A stretch of 48,257 nt of DNA, taken from positions 1-48,257 of the forward strand of contig JAAVYM010000003.1 in assembly GCA_022791135.1 (NCBI GenBank), in the 5' to 3' direction. Within the stretch, counting starts at the first letter, position 1. Every line of letters starts with the position of its first letter. Source of the DNA: Oscillibacter sp. Its GTDB lineage: Bacteria; Bacillota; Clostridia; Oscillospirales; Oscillospiraceae. Under the pieces are notes generated by a model. It worked only from the letters and a program-made list of their open reading frames with translations. It searched no databases and was not told where the DNA came from. Positions 33,255 through 41,897 of this stretch are shown in pieces. The position numbers and the translations under genes are program-made.

Positions 33255-36200
33255 ATGGATCGGGAGCTGATCGAAAAGAGCCGGGCAGGGGACCGGGAAG
33301 CTCAGGAAGAGCTGATAAAAAAGGTACAAGACCAGGTACATTACCACTGCCGGAAGATGTTGAATCACGAAGAGGACGCCCTGGATGCCACCCAGGACGT
33401 CCTAATTGCCATGTTGAAGGGGCTGGAAACCCTTCGGGAGCCGTCGGCTTTTTGGAGCTGGCTGAACCGGATGACCACCAATATTTGCTGCAAAAAGCTG
33501 CGGGATTGCCGGGAGATCCCCCTTCCGCCGGGCGCACCCGTACAGGACGCCTATGGAAATTTTGACGACCAGACCATCCCGGAGAAGGTCTTGGACAACG
33601 AGGAGAACCGCCGGCTCATTGTAGAGCTGGTGGAGGCTCTGCCGGAGGCCCAGCGCCTGTGCGTGCTGTGCTATTACTACGATGAGATGAGCATCCGGGA
33701 CATCGCAGAGGCGATGGAGACCTCGGAGAACACGGTGAAAAGCCGCCTCTATTACGCCCGGAAGGCCATCAAGGAGGGCGTAGACCGCTATACGGCCGAG
33801 GGCATCAAGCTCTATGCCTTCTTTCCGCTGCCGTTCCTGCGCTATTTCCTTCAGAAGGAGGCGGCAGAGAGTCTGCTGACCCCCATAGCGGCGGAGGCCC
33901 TGCGCCAGGCGGTGCTGGCGGGCGTGGCTGGAGCCGCCGGGGCTGCTGCGCAGGGCGGGGCCGCCGTTCTTGCCGGCGCCGCGGCCAAAACGCTTGGCGG
34001 CGCGGCGGTGCGCAAAGGGCTGCTGGCCCTGGCGGGGCTGGTCGCGGCCGGAAGCGTGGGCGGCGCGCTGCTGAGCGCCCGCCGGACTCTGCCGGAATCC
34101 TCACAAGAACTCTTGCCTGCGCCTCCGGCGGTGGTAATAACCGCGCCCCATCCCGCACCGAAGGATATTCCGCCGCCGCATGCGGGCGAAGCCGAAGAGA
34201 TCCAGATTCTGCCGCCGCCCGTGGAGGAGACGCCGCGCTTCCAGCCGGCGGAGGAGGGAGTCCCTCAGCCGTTGGCGGAGTTTTCCGGCCCGCAGATGGT
34301 GGTGGTGGATCTGGAGCCGTATGTCCCGCCCCAGGAGGGCGGGGAGGAACCGGTCCAGCCGCCGTCCTCGCAGCCAGGGAAGGGGACAAACCGTGTTCCC
34401 ACACGCAATCCCCAGGCCAGCAGGGACGAGGATAGGGATTCCGACGGCGATGACAGCAGCTCCGGTCCGCCTCCGGTGGACCCGGTAGTCCCGCCTTCGG
34501 TGGACTCAAATCTGAAAAACCCGGTAGACCCTCCGCCGGTGGACCCGCCTCCGGTGGACCCGCCTCCGGTGGACCCGCCTCCGGTGGACCCTCCGCCGGT
34601 GGATCCGGTGGGTCCGCCTCTGATAGATCCTTCGCCGGTGAATCCGGTAGACCCGCCCCCGGTGGATCCGGTAGACCCTCCGGTAGTCATTCCGCCGGTG
34701 ACGGGCATAGTCTACCGGCCAAATCCAGACTTTGGAGCCTATCTGGGGCAGAATGCGGAGGGCGTCTATGAGTTTGATGTCGAACTTCTCGCAAATTGGG
34801 AGAACCATCCCTACCCCTTCCTGAACGGCCATTATTACTGCAAGGAGGAGCTGTCCGACGGCGATCGCCTTGGCTGCCGGGCCGGGTATATTTACGGAAA
34901 GGTTCCCGGATCCTGCGAGGTGCGCTATTATGTCAGCAAGGATCCCAATGGCCCCTATGAGCTGAAGGGCATTGCCCATGTAAAGGTGCTTCCGGAGGTT
35001 CCCCTTGCGCCGGATTACGATTGGGGCGGCTATCAGAAGACCGGCACGGACGGCGTCTATCGCTTTCGCCGGACTCTCACGCCTGGGACCATCGTCTATC
35101 GCGAACCCTATTCCGGCAGCCAGCTGATCAGCAAGGTGGAGAGCAGCAATTCCGGCGTGATTAAGGCCATGTCCACAAACCAGCTTTGGGCTGTGGAACC
35201 CGGCTCTGCCGAGGTGCTGTACTACACCCGTTATTTGGAGGCAGACCCCTGGAAGCTGACGGCCGCCGTCCAAATAACGGTTCCCAGTCCCTCGACTCCG
35301 CCTGCGCCTCCGAAAGAGGTCTTCCAGCAGGAGCTTACCGTTGGCTACGGCTATGCATCCAATTTCCACGACGTGTGGAAGGGTGAGCTGCCGGACGGGC
35401 TGTCCTTTGTCTCTTCCAAGCCCTCGGTGGCCTACATAACTGGCAGCGGAGGAGGTTTCTGCACCCTGATTCCGGGCGTCACGGTCCTGAGTGCCGAATC
35501 CCCGGACTGCCGCTATGAGCTGACGGTGAATGTCGAGGATGCCCTGGCCTGGAAGTACACGCTGGAGGATAAGACTCTCCCGGCCGGGACCTCTGTGGAG
35601 CAGGAGCTGGTCTATGAGCGCCTTCCCTATATGGAGATGAACGGCCTCTATTGGGAGAGCGAAGACCCCCGGATAGCCCATATAAAAGCTTTGGAGGGCG
35701 AGAAGTGCCTGATTTCCGGCATCGGCCCCGGCACGGTCACGATCAAGGCCCACGCGTCGTTTTGGGTTCTGACGCCGGACGGAGAGAAGGCCATGAAAGA
35801 GACCGTCTCCTTCCAGGTCCATGTGGAAGAACCGGTGCTGCCGCCGGAGGAGGAAATGGTGGTCCACCGGAAGGAGCTGGAAAAATTCGGATACTGTTCC
35901 GGTTACGGCGGCAGCTTTGTCTTTGCCAATAAATGGGGAGATGAGTTGCCGGAGAATTTGGTCTATACCTCCTCAGACAGCGCCGTGGCGGTTGTGGATT
36001 CCAACGGACATTGCGACGCCCTCTCCGCCGGAAGCGTAGAGCTGATGGCCTTCGACCCGGATGAGCCGAAGGTCCAGTATGTCCTGGCTCTGGAGGTTCA
36101 GGACCGGTTTGACTGGTCCTACCGCTTTGAAGACGGCGAGGTCGATTTGACTAATTACTCGGATCGCCACGGGATTGATAGCATGGCCATAAGCGGCGCG

Positions 36201-37319
36201 GTCATTCGGTCGGTGAAGTTTACCAGCAGCGACCCGGATACGCTGGAGGTGCTCTTCACCGCGCTGAATACCCGCAGCTGCTCTCTGAAAGGTCTCCGGC
36301 GGGGCAGCGTGGAGCTTTTCTGCACGCTCACCTTCGAGGTGGACACTTGTGTGGGCATGCGGATGATGGAGGATACCATCTCCTGCCAGATAACGGTGGA
36401 TTATCTGAGCTTTCAGGGGGAGACCGAGGAAGTAGTTCTGACGGACTTCGGCTATTGCTCCGGCTATGGCTACAAGGATACGTTCCGCCGGGCCTTTGAG
36501 TCGGCGGGGAAGACCATGCCGGAGGAGGATCTGTACTTCAGATCTTCCGACAGCTCGGTGGCCGACTTTGAAAAAGACCGGAATTTTATAACCAAGAAGG
36601 AAGGAATTTTCCTCACGAAGAAAGCGGGCCGGGCGATTTTGCTGGCTCAGCCTGTGTCCGGCGATTCCGGCGTGCAGTATGCCATCATCATCGAAGTGCA
36701 AAACCGATTTGACTGGCGCTATACGCTGGATAATCTGACACTGGAGGCGGGCAGCTCCGCAGAGCATGGCGTTTCGGCCTATGAGGTGGGCAGCGATGTT
36801 ACGGTAGGCTTTGCAAGCTGGACATCCCGCAACGCGATCGTGCTCTCCGCAGAGCGGAAACCGGGCGACTATTTGACCTGCGTCATCAATGCTTCCCAGC
36901 GCGGCGTAACGGAGGTCAGCGGGTTTATCAGCTTCAACGTAAAAAACTGGGGGACGTATTATGAGAATGTTTCCTTCCAGGTTACGGTTGTAGAACCCGC
37001 TCCCGAGCCACCCCCGGAGACGCCGGACCCACCCGGCGAGCCAGACCCCCCGGAGACGCCGGACCCGCCCGGCGAGCCAGCCCCCCCGGAGACGCCGGAC
37101 CCGCCCGGCGAGCCAACCCCTCCGGAGACGCCGGACCCACCCGGCGAGCCGAACCCTCCGGAGACGCCGGACCCGCCCGGCGAGCCAGCCCCCCCGGAGA
37201 CGCCGGACCCGCCCGGCGAGCCAACCCCTCCGGAGACGCCGGACCCGCCCGGCGAGCCAACCCCTCCGGAGACGCCGGACCCGCCCGGCGAGCCGAACCC
37301 TCCGGAGACCTCGGAATGA
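33255..37319 (+). CDS. ECF-type sigma factor fused through a membrane helix to a large Ig-like ectodomain
   Basis: This 1,354-residue protein opens as a complete sigma-70-family factor. Region 2 (about residues 10-80) includes EDALDATQDVLIAMLKGLE and FWSWLNRMTTNICCKKLR. Region 4 (about 118-178) has LPEAQRLCVLCYYYDEMSIRDIAEAM and TSENTVKSRLYYARKAI, the DNA-binding helices. An Ala/Gly-rich stretch with one likely membrane helix (about 250-275) follows. Outside lie a proline-rich stalk with PVDPP units, at least three diverged beta-sandwich modules, and a C-terminal stalk of eight 12-residue PPETPDPPGEPx units. Repeats are seen in GYGYASNF, FGYCSGYGG and FGYCSGYGY, each later closed by WKYTLED, WSYRFED or WRYTLDN. 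There is no wall-anchor motif. GGGGGGAGG precedes ATG 33255. No separate anti-sigma gene is seen; the ectodomain probably supplies sensing. Confidence 0.85.
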   Translation: MDRELIEKSRAGDREAQEELIKKVQDQVHYHCRKMLNHEEDALDATQDVLIAMLKGLETLREPSAFWSWLNRMTTNICCKKLRDCREIPLPPGAPVQDAYGNFDDQTIPEKVLDNEENRRLIVELVEALPEAQRLCVLCYYYDEMSIRDIAEAMETSENTVKSRLYYARKAIKEGVDRYTAEGIKLYAFFPLPFLRYFLQKEAAESLLTPIAAEALRQAVLAGVAGAAGAAAQGGAAVLAGAAAKTLGGAAVRKGLLALAGLVAAGSVGGALLSARRTLPESSQELLPAPPAVVITAPHPAPKDIPPPHAGEAEEIQILPPPVEETPRFQPAEEGVPQPLAEFSGPQMVVVDLEPYVPPQEGGEEPVQPPSSQPGKGTNRVPTRNPQASRDEDRDSDGDDSSSGPPPVDPVVPPSVDSNLKNPVDPPPVDPPPVDPPPVDPPPVDPPPVDPVGPPLIDPSPVNPVDPPPVDPVDPPVVIPPVTGIVYRPNPDFGAYLGQNAEGVYEFDVELLANWENHPYPFLNGHYYCKEELSDGDRLGCRAGYIYGKVPGSCEVRYYVSKDPNGPYELKGIAHVKVLPEVPLAPDYDWGGYQKTGTDGVYRFRRTLTPGTIVYREPYSGSQLISKVESSNSGVIKAMSTNQLWAVEPGSAEVLYYTRYLEADPWKLTAAVQITVPSPSTPPAPPKEVFQQELTVGYGYASNFHDVWKGELPDGLSFVSSKPSVAYITGSGGGFCTLIPGVTVLSAESPDCRYELTVNVEDALAWKYTLEDKTLPAGTSVEQELVYERLPYMEMNGLYWESEDPRIAHIKALEGEKCLISGIGPGTVTIKAHASFWVLTPDGEKAMKETVSFQVHVEEPVLPPEEEMVVHRKELEKFGYCSGYGGSFVFANKWGDELPENLVYTSSDSAVAVVDSNGHCDALSAGSVELMAFDPDEPKVQYVLALEVQDRFDWSYRFEDGEVDLTNYSDRHGIDSMAISGAVIRSVKFTSSDPDTLEVLFTALNTRSCSLKGLRRGSVELFCTLTFEVDTCVGMRMMEDTISCQITVDYLSFQGETEEVVLTDFGYCSGYGYKDTFRRAFESAGKTMPEEDLYFRSSDSSVADFEKDRNFITKKEGIFLTKKAGRAILLAQPVSGDSGVQYAIIIEVQNRFDWRYTLDNLTLEAGSSAEHGVSAYEVGSDVTVGFASWTSRNAIVLSAERKPGDYLTCVINASQRGVTEVSGFISFNVKNWGTYYENVSFQVTVVEPAPEPPPETPDPPGEPDPPETPDPPGEPAPPETPDPPGEPTPPETPDPPGEPNPPETPDPPGEPAPPETPDPPGEPTPPETPDPPGEPTPPETPDPPGEPNPPETSE
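34521..34690 (+). repeat. 15-bp coding repeat (PVDPP) in the ectodomain stalk
   Basis: Five near-identical PVDPP units at 34521-34595 are followed by degenerate copies (PVDPV, LIDPS, PVNPV, PVDPV) to about 34690. It encodes a stiff proline-rich spacer just outside the membrane. Confidence 0.8.
37011..37298 (+). repeat. 36-bp coding tandem repeat, 8 units (PPETPDPPGEPx)
   Basis: Eight 36-bp units encode PPETPDPPGEP followed by D, A, T, N, A, T, T, N, then a partial PPETSE and the stop. The DNA units are nearly identical, which makes recombinational length change likely. Confidence 0.9.
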
Positions 37320-37348
37320 CCTCACACTTGAAGCCACATAATGATATG

Positions 37349-37381
37349 AACAGGGCTAGCCGTATGCCGGCTGGCCCTGTT
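37349..37381. terminator. Bidirectional terminator between convergent genes
   Basis: AACAGGGCTAGCCG (37349-37362) pairs with CGGCTGGCCCTGTT (37368-37381) with one wobble, loop TATGC. It serves the sigma-ectodomain gene on one strand and the amidohydrolase on the other. Confidence 0.75.
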
Positions 37382-37391
37382 TGAGCGTTTT

Positions 37392-38210
37392 CTATGCAAG
37401 TCCTAAGCCATAAATGCGGTTGGCGTTGCCAAAGAATACGGCGTCCCAATGCCTTTCCGGGACCAGCCGCTGGATGAAGCGGATATACTCACCCAGGTTG
37501 ACAATGGGCCAGTCTGTGCCAAAGAGGATGCCGTCCCATTTTTGGATTGCCGTCAGCCAGGTGCGGAGCAGGGAGGCGTATCCCGCTTGCTCCTGAAAAT
37601 AGCGCCCCAAATCCGTCCGTCCTTCCAGCAGCCCGGAGAGGTCCGCCGCCACGTTGGGGTTTTTCTCCACCACTGCGGCGGCGGCCTCCAGGAAGGGGTT
37701 CCCGAAGTGGCACATGACGAACTGAGTTTCCGGGTAATCCGCCGCCGTTTCGTCCAGAACCAGGGGATGGGCGTATTTCAAATGCGCGCCGGGGAAGGCG
37801 GTAAGCCCCATGTGAATGGCCACCGGCTTGCCGTACCGGGCGGCCAGCCGGTAAACCGGCGCGTAGCAGGGGTCCGAGAGCCAGATGTGGTTGTAGCCGG
37901 GATAGAGCTTCACGCCGCAGCAGCTTTCCCTCCGGAGATTTTCCTCCACCTGCTCCACGTAGTCCGGAGGCAGCCCGCCGTCTTGTATGGAGCTGTCCAA
38001 GCCCACGCAGTAGTGGAACAGGTCCGGTGGGTATTGGTGATAGGCGGGGTCCAGGCTGTGGTTTCCCATGACGACGCCGTGGACGATGCCCAGTTCGCCA
38101 TAGACCTGGCGAAGGTGATCGGTGCTGTTGTGATGTCCCACCTGCCGGGCCATTTCCTCCGTGTCGGGGTCCTGAGGAAACAGGTGGAGATGGGCGTCGA
38201 TAATCTTCAT
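37392..38210 (-). CDS. Amidohydrolase-2 family metal-dependent hydrolase
   Basis: This 272-residue protein is a single-domain TIM-barrel amidohydrolase. Metal and active-site landmarks are IDAHLHLF at residues 4-11 (HxH), a likely ligand histidine in VAIHMGLTAF, CHFGNPFLEA, and the closing FGTDWPIV aspartate. The family includes decarboxylases and lactonases acting on aromatic or sugar acids; the substrate is not visible here. It has no signal peptide. GGAGGA lies just before ATG 38210 and it has its own promoter on the minus strand. No neighbour on the same strand shares its direction, so context gives little help. Confidence 0.8.
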   Translation of the reverse strand: MKIIDAHLHLFPQDPDTEEMARQVGHHNSTDHLRQVYGELGIVHGVVMGNHSLDPAYHQYPPDLFHYCVGLDSSIQDGGLPPDYVEQVEENLRRESCCGVKLYPGYNHIWLSDPCYAPVYRLAARYGKPVAIHMGLTAFPGAHLKYAHPLVLDETAADYPETQFVMCHFGNPFLEAAAAVVEKNPNVAADLSGLLEGRTDLGRYFQEQAGYASLLRTWLTAIQKWDGILFGTDWPIVNLGEYIRFIQRLVPERHWDAVFFGNANRIYGLGLA

Positions 38211-38236
38211 AATGGATTCCTCCTCTATCTGGTATT

Positions 38237-38265
38237 ACTATAGCACAGAGGGCTGTCCGCCGCAA
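38237..38265 (-). promoter_or_regulatory. Promoter of the amidohydrolase gene
   Basis: Read on the minus strand: TTGCGG (38265-38260), 17-bp spacer, TATAGT (38242-38237), with TGC before the -10 box. The box is 27 nt from the ATG. Confidence 0.6.
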
Positions 38266-38565
38266 CACCGGGGGTGAAGGAGTCCGTCCCGGCTGGAAAT
38301 TATGAAAAAAATTTTCCCAGGATAAAACAAAAATGCCATAGGCGGTACTTATCGTTCGGAAAGAAGCTGTGCCAATCGCCCGGTGCGCACCCCGGCGGAA
38401 GAAATTCTTCCCCCAGGATTGTCCGATTTCCTTGCCGGGCAAAGATGTTCCCACAAACCGGCGCACAGCGGCCATTGGTGCAGTTTCTTGCATGATGAGC
38501 CTGTGATGAGCGCTTCAGCTAGGGGCGGAAGCGCCATGCGGAGTCCCGGATTACGGCCACATGAA
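38266..38565. other. Non-coding stretch before the fragment cluster
   Basis: I see no gene, promoter pair or strong hairpin here. A reading frame from 38383 is open across its second half and runs into the FecR fragment, but the residues before about 38590 have no recognisable pattern. The lost 5' end of the FecR gene probably lay here. Confidence 0.5.
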
Positions 38566-39219
38566 ACGCGGTCCCCGTGCGCAAGACTGTCCGCTGCCCC
38601 GGCGGCGGAGAGCGCCGCCATGATCTGCCTGAGCAAGACCGAGGGAACCGCAGGAGTTGGCAAGAGCAGCGGCAAGAGCTTGACCCGGCTGCCGAACATG
38701 CACCTTTACAGTGGCTATTACGCCGTCACGGAGGAGAAGAGCTATGCCTGGATGAACCTGGACGACACGAAGACCATCAAGGAAGATGCGTCCAGCGAGA
38801 TAGAGGTCCGCAAGGACGGAAAAAAGCTGGAGGTGAACCTCAGCTCCGGCAATCCCGCTGTGCGAGGAAATGGAGGGAGAGACTGGCCTGAGATTCTCAA
38901 GGATCTGGCAAAAGCGGAAGGCGAGGACCCCAGCGGAAAGACCCCCGACGGAAAAACCGCCACGCCCCAGGCCATCAAAGAGGCCCGGCGGCGGCAGGAC
39001 GGGGAGGAAATGAAGCAGGAGCAGGAGCTGGATGCGGCCCGAAAGCAGCAGAGCGGGCAGCCCCACATCGTTTCCCAGGAAAAGGCATTTCCGAAGCTGG
39101 TAGCGCCTACCCAGGGCTGGAACCCGGCCATTGACGGCGGCAGCACCAGCAGCGGCGGCAGTTCATCGTCCTTAAGTACGAAGCCCAGGACCATGAAGCT
39201 GAAGGACACAGAGGTCTAG
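38566..39219 (+). pseudogene. FecR-domain protein, decayed
   Basis: The reading frame holds a clear FecR-type core: AAPAAESAAM, a degraded LSKTEGTAGV, then LPNMHLYSGYYAVTEEKSYAWMNLDDTK and DASSEIEVRKDGKKLEVNLSSGN. FecR-domain proteins of this kind in Clostridia are usually secreted or lipid-anchored. Here the signal peptide is gone. The core is cut after LSSGN, where a LFFNV-like strand and GIRGTxG-like motif would be expected. The rest is an Ala/Lys/Gln-rich tail ending at an amber codon (39217-39219). The same frame continues beyond that codon into the next fragment. No good ribosome site exists at any start. Confidence 0.65.
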
Positions 39220-39792
39220 GCGCTTCTGGAGGGGCGGGGTTCGCTCACCGTGCAGCCCAACACGGAATCTGCGGATACCCTGCGGAATAGCGGCACAGTG
39301 TCCGTCACCAGCGGCGACACGTTGCGGCTGCGGAGGGATCTGGCCAGCTCGGGCACGCTGACGGTCTCCGCCACCGGCCGGATTCTGGTGGATGGCGTGT
39401 TCACGCGGACCGCCGCAGCAGCCCTGACGGCCGGCGCGGATATAAAGGCGAAATCCTTTGCACCCGTTGTAGCGCATGGCAGCTGGGCGGCATCTGAGGA
39501 GCCGGATGCCACGGGCTATTACACCTTGATTCCCACAGAGGCCCCGCCGCCCCAAAGGACTTACACCGTCACCTTCCATGCGAATCAAGGCGTGTTTGCA
39601 GACGGCTCGGAGACAAAAGCGGTCCAGACGAATACGGACACCCGCGTGACGCTTCCGGAGGAACCCACCCGCGGGACGTCCTATGAGTTCCTGGGCTGGT
39701 TCGACGCGTCGGAAGGCAGAAATCAGGTTCTTCCCACAGACAGCCTGCCCAATGCGGACCAGACCTTCTACGCGCAATTGCCAGCAGCTTGA
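39220..39792 (+). pseudogene. Surface-repeat protein fragment (List_Bact-type repeat)
   Basis: Directly after the amber codon and in the same frame, this fragment has a repetitive beta-rich part (SGTVSVTSGDTLRL, SSGTLTVSATGRI). A Listeria/Bacteroides-type repeat follows: YTVTFHANQGVFADGSETK with the typical ending YEFLGWFDASEG and NADQTFYAQ. It has no signal peptide and no ribosome site, and it ends where the leucine-rich fragment begins in another frame. It is most simply the middle of a large adhesin-like gene that has been deleted on both sides. Confidence 0.6.
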
Positions 39793-39975
39793 CGGACATC
39801 GGAGAAACCGCGTTTTTCGGCAATATAAATCTGACGGAGATCACACTTCCCAAGAACGGGTTTCCCATCATTGGAAAGGAAGCCTTTAGCGGCTGCAAGG
39901 CCCTGAAAACCATTGTTTTCCGAGGCACGCAGGCGCAGTGGTCCGCCCTGAACTGCACCGCGCCCAGTGGTGTAA
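39771..39975 (+). pseudogene. BspA-type leucine-rich-repeat fragment
   Basis: In a shifted frame the sequence reads SSLTDIGETAFFG, LTEITLPKNG, IGKEAFSGCKALKTIVF and GTQAQWSAL. These are two or so LRR_5/BspA repeats with the usual closing motif. It has no start and no stalk or anchor. The frame change at about 39770-39790 suggests a small deletion from the preceding surface-repeat fragment. Confidence 0.65.
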
Positions 39976-39993
39976 GCGTCCAATGCGGCGAGC

Positions 39994-40083
39994 CAGGCGG
40001 CGTTCTCCGGTCCCAAGGGTGTGGCGGTGGACGACGGCGGCACGATTTATGTAACGGACACAGACAATGGCGCGGTGCGCCGG
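39994..40083 (+). pseudogene. Single NHL-repeat fragment
   Basis: The reading FSGPKGVAVDDGG, TIYVTDTDNGAVRRI is one almost perfect NHL propeller blade with nothing recognisable around it in the same frame. NHL propellers need about six blades, so this is a remnant. Confidence 0.6.
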
Positions 40084-40087
40084 ATTC

Positions 40088-40689
40088 GAGGCGGCCTTGG
40101 CGGCCTCGGGGCTGCTGATGGTGCTGGCGGCCTCGGGTCTGCTGGACAAGGCGGACTGGAGCGTTTCGGACGCATGGTATCAAAGCCGGAGCACGCCGGA
40201 AGAAGACGTGGTCTTAGTGGGCATTGACGAGCGGACAATCCAGGAGATTGGCCCCTATCAGCGTGGGGGCGGGACGTCATTGCCATGGCCGTCGAGGCCA
40301 TGAACTACATTCACTCGGCCCTGGAGAAGCGGCGGGTCACCGCGACCTTTAAGCGTTACGTAGCCCCGGAGATTGTCAACGAGATTCTCAAAGAGGGTTC
40401 TGACGCCTTGGAGCTTGGCGGGAAGCTGACGAACATCGCGGTGCTGTTTGTGGATGTCCGGGGCTTCACAACCATGTCCGAGCGCCTTCAGCCGAAGCAG
40501 GTGGCGGAGATTCTGAACCGGTATCTGACCCTGATTGTGGACTGCATCCTGCGAAACGGCGGCGCGCAGCCGCCCCTTTCCCGTCCCTTCCTGAACGGAT
40601 CGGTTTCTCTTCCGGCTGTGACCTCCGTCCCGATTGGAGTCTCCCGCCTTTTGCAAAACAGCCGGAGCCTCATCCGGCAGCGCGCCTGA
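40088..40689 (+). pseudogene. CHASE2-adenylate/guanylate cyclase, decayed
   Basis: The first part (to about 40263) reads as a membrane helix and the start of a CHASE2 sensor: ASGLLDKADWSVSDAWYQSR, VVLVGIDERTIQEIGPYQR. A one-base loss near 40262 shifts the frame to WGRDVIAMAVEAMNYIHSALEKR, joining the beginning of CHASE2 almost directly to the linker after its last helix. Most of the sensor is therefore deleted. The class III cyclase domain follows (YVAPEIV, IAVLFVDVRGFTTMSERL with the first metal aspartate) but stops after DCILRNGG. The rest of the catalytic core is replaced by unrelated residues before the stop at 40689. It cannot be an active cyclase. Confidence 0.75.
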
Positions 40690-40714
40690 CAAGAGGAACC
40701 GGAAGGATCCTCCC

Positions 40715-40743
40715 TTGATTTTTTAGCCGCGCCGGAGTATGCT
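40715..40743 (+). promoter_or_regulatory. Possible promoter of the LacI-family gene
   Basis: TTGATT (40715-40720), 17-bp spacer, TATGCT (40738-40743), 43 nt before the start. A moderate match to consensus. Confidence 0.45.
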
Positions 40744-40785
40744 TAACTCAAGTTTGCTCAATAAAGCCACAACAGGGGGGATCAC

Positions 40786-41865
40786 ATGGCTACCATATAC
40801 GATGTCGCCGCCCGCTGCGGCGTATCGGCCTCCACGGTGTCTTACGTCCTCAGCGGCCAAGGAGACCGCCGCCGCATCGCCCCGGCGACGCAGGCGCGGG
40901 TGAGGGCGGCGGCGGAGGCGCTGGGATACACGGCGCGGCGGCGGCGTCCCGGCGGAGCCGCCGGGACGCCGGTCATCGCCGTCTATTGGCCCCGGCGGGA
41001 TTTTGAGATGTGCATGCCGCCGCTGACGCAGGGGCTGAACAACGCCCTTTCTGCCTCGCCCTGCGCGGTGAACATCTCCATCCGTCCCTATGACCAGGGC
41101 TGCCTCGGCGCCCTGCTGGAGGATCAGGTCCCGGCTTGCGATACGATGCTTTTCGTAGCCGGGCAGAAGGACGACCTGGGCTGGCTGGAGAGCCACCCGC
41201 CGGCGGTGCCCGCCGTGCTGCTGAACCGGAATCTGCCCGGCTATTCCTCCGTCTCCGTGGATCATATTCAGGCGGCGCGCCTGGCGACGGAGCACGCGCT
41301 GCGTTGCGGCGGCACGGATGTGACGATGGTGATGAACACCGTGGACTATTATGGCCTGACCTCCCGGAGCGAGCACATGGCGGAAATTCTCCGCGCCCAG
41401 GGCTGGACGCCGGAGGGCCGCACGCTGTATTGTGCAAACCGGGTGGACGACGGCTATGACCTGGGCCGGGAGCTGCTTCGGTCCGGGAAGCTGACCCGGG
41501 TGATCCTCTGCGCCTACGACATGGTGGGCCTGGGGATACTGAGCGCCCTCTACGAGGCGGGCTGCGAGGTGGGGCGGGATGTGCAGGTTCTGGCGGTCAG
41601 CACAGGCCCCCAGCGGCTGTTTGCCCGGAGCTGCCCGCCGATGACGGTGGTGGACCTGCGGACCCGGGAGATTATGGAGCGCTGCCTGACGATGGCGATA
41701 GACCTGGCCGCCGGCCGGCAGGCTGAGCCGCGGGTTTTGACGGTGCAGCCGGAGATTGTGTTCCGCCAATCGGCGCCCCAGCGCGCCCTGGCGCGGCAGA
41801 CCGTTCAGGAGGAGGGCAGGCCGGGACCATGCCGGGGAGGGGAAGAGGCCCCGGGCGATTCGTAG
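40786..41865 (+). CDS. LacI-family transcriptional regulator
   Basis: This 359-residue protein has the LacI helix-turn-helix at the N terminus (TIYDVAARCGVSASTVSYVLSG, residues 3-24) with the hinge-region ALGYTARRRR. The periplasmic-binding-protein-like effector domain includes VDHIQAARLATEHALR and VILCAYDMVGLGILSALYEAG. These regulators usually bind a sugar and control nearby uptake or catabolic genes. No sugar operon lies next to it here, and the fragments upstream are decayed, so its target may have been lost or lie elsewhere. The C terminus is longer and more charged than usual. AGGGGGG lies upstream of ATG 40786. Confidence 0.88.
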   Translation: MATIYDVAARCGVSASTVSYVLSGQGDRRRIAPATQARVRAAAEALGYTARRRRPGGAAGTPVIAVYWPRRDFEMCMPPLTQGLNNALSASPCAVNISIRPYDQGCLGALLEDQVPACDTMLFVAGQKDDLGWLESHPPAVPAVLLNRNLPGYSSVSVDHIQAARLATEHALRCGGTDVTMVMNTVDYYGLTSRSEHMAEILRAQGWTPEGRTLYCANRVDDGYDLGRELLRSGKLTRVILCAYDMVGLGILSALYEAGCEVGRDVQVLAVSTGPQRLFARSCPPMTVVDLRTREIMERCLTMAIDLAAGRQAEPRVLTVQPEIVFRQSAPQRALARQTVQEEGRPGPCRGGEEAPGDS

Positions 41866-41897
41866 ACGTCTTTGTACTCCGGCGAAAAAATGGGCCG

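Noticed and set aside
35973-37337. 454-codon minus-strand frame full of GRVRRLR repeats
   Set aside because: Reverse reading of the PPETPDPPGEP repeat in the sigma-ectodomain gene.
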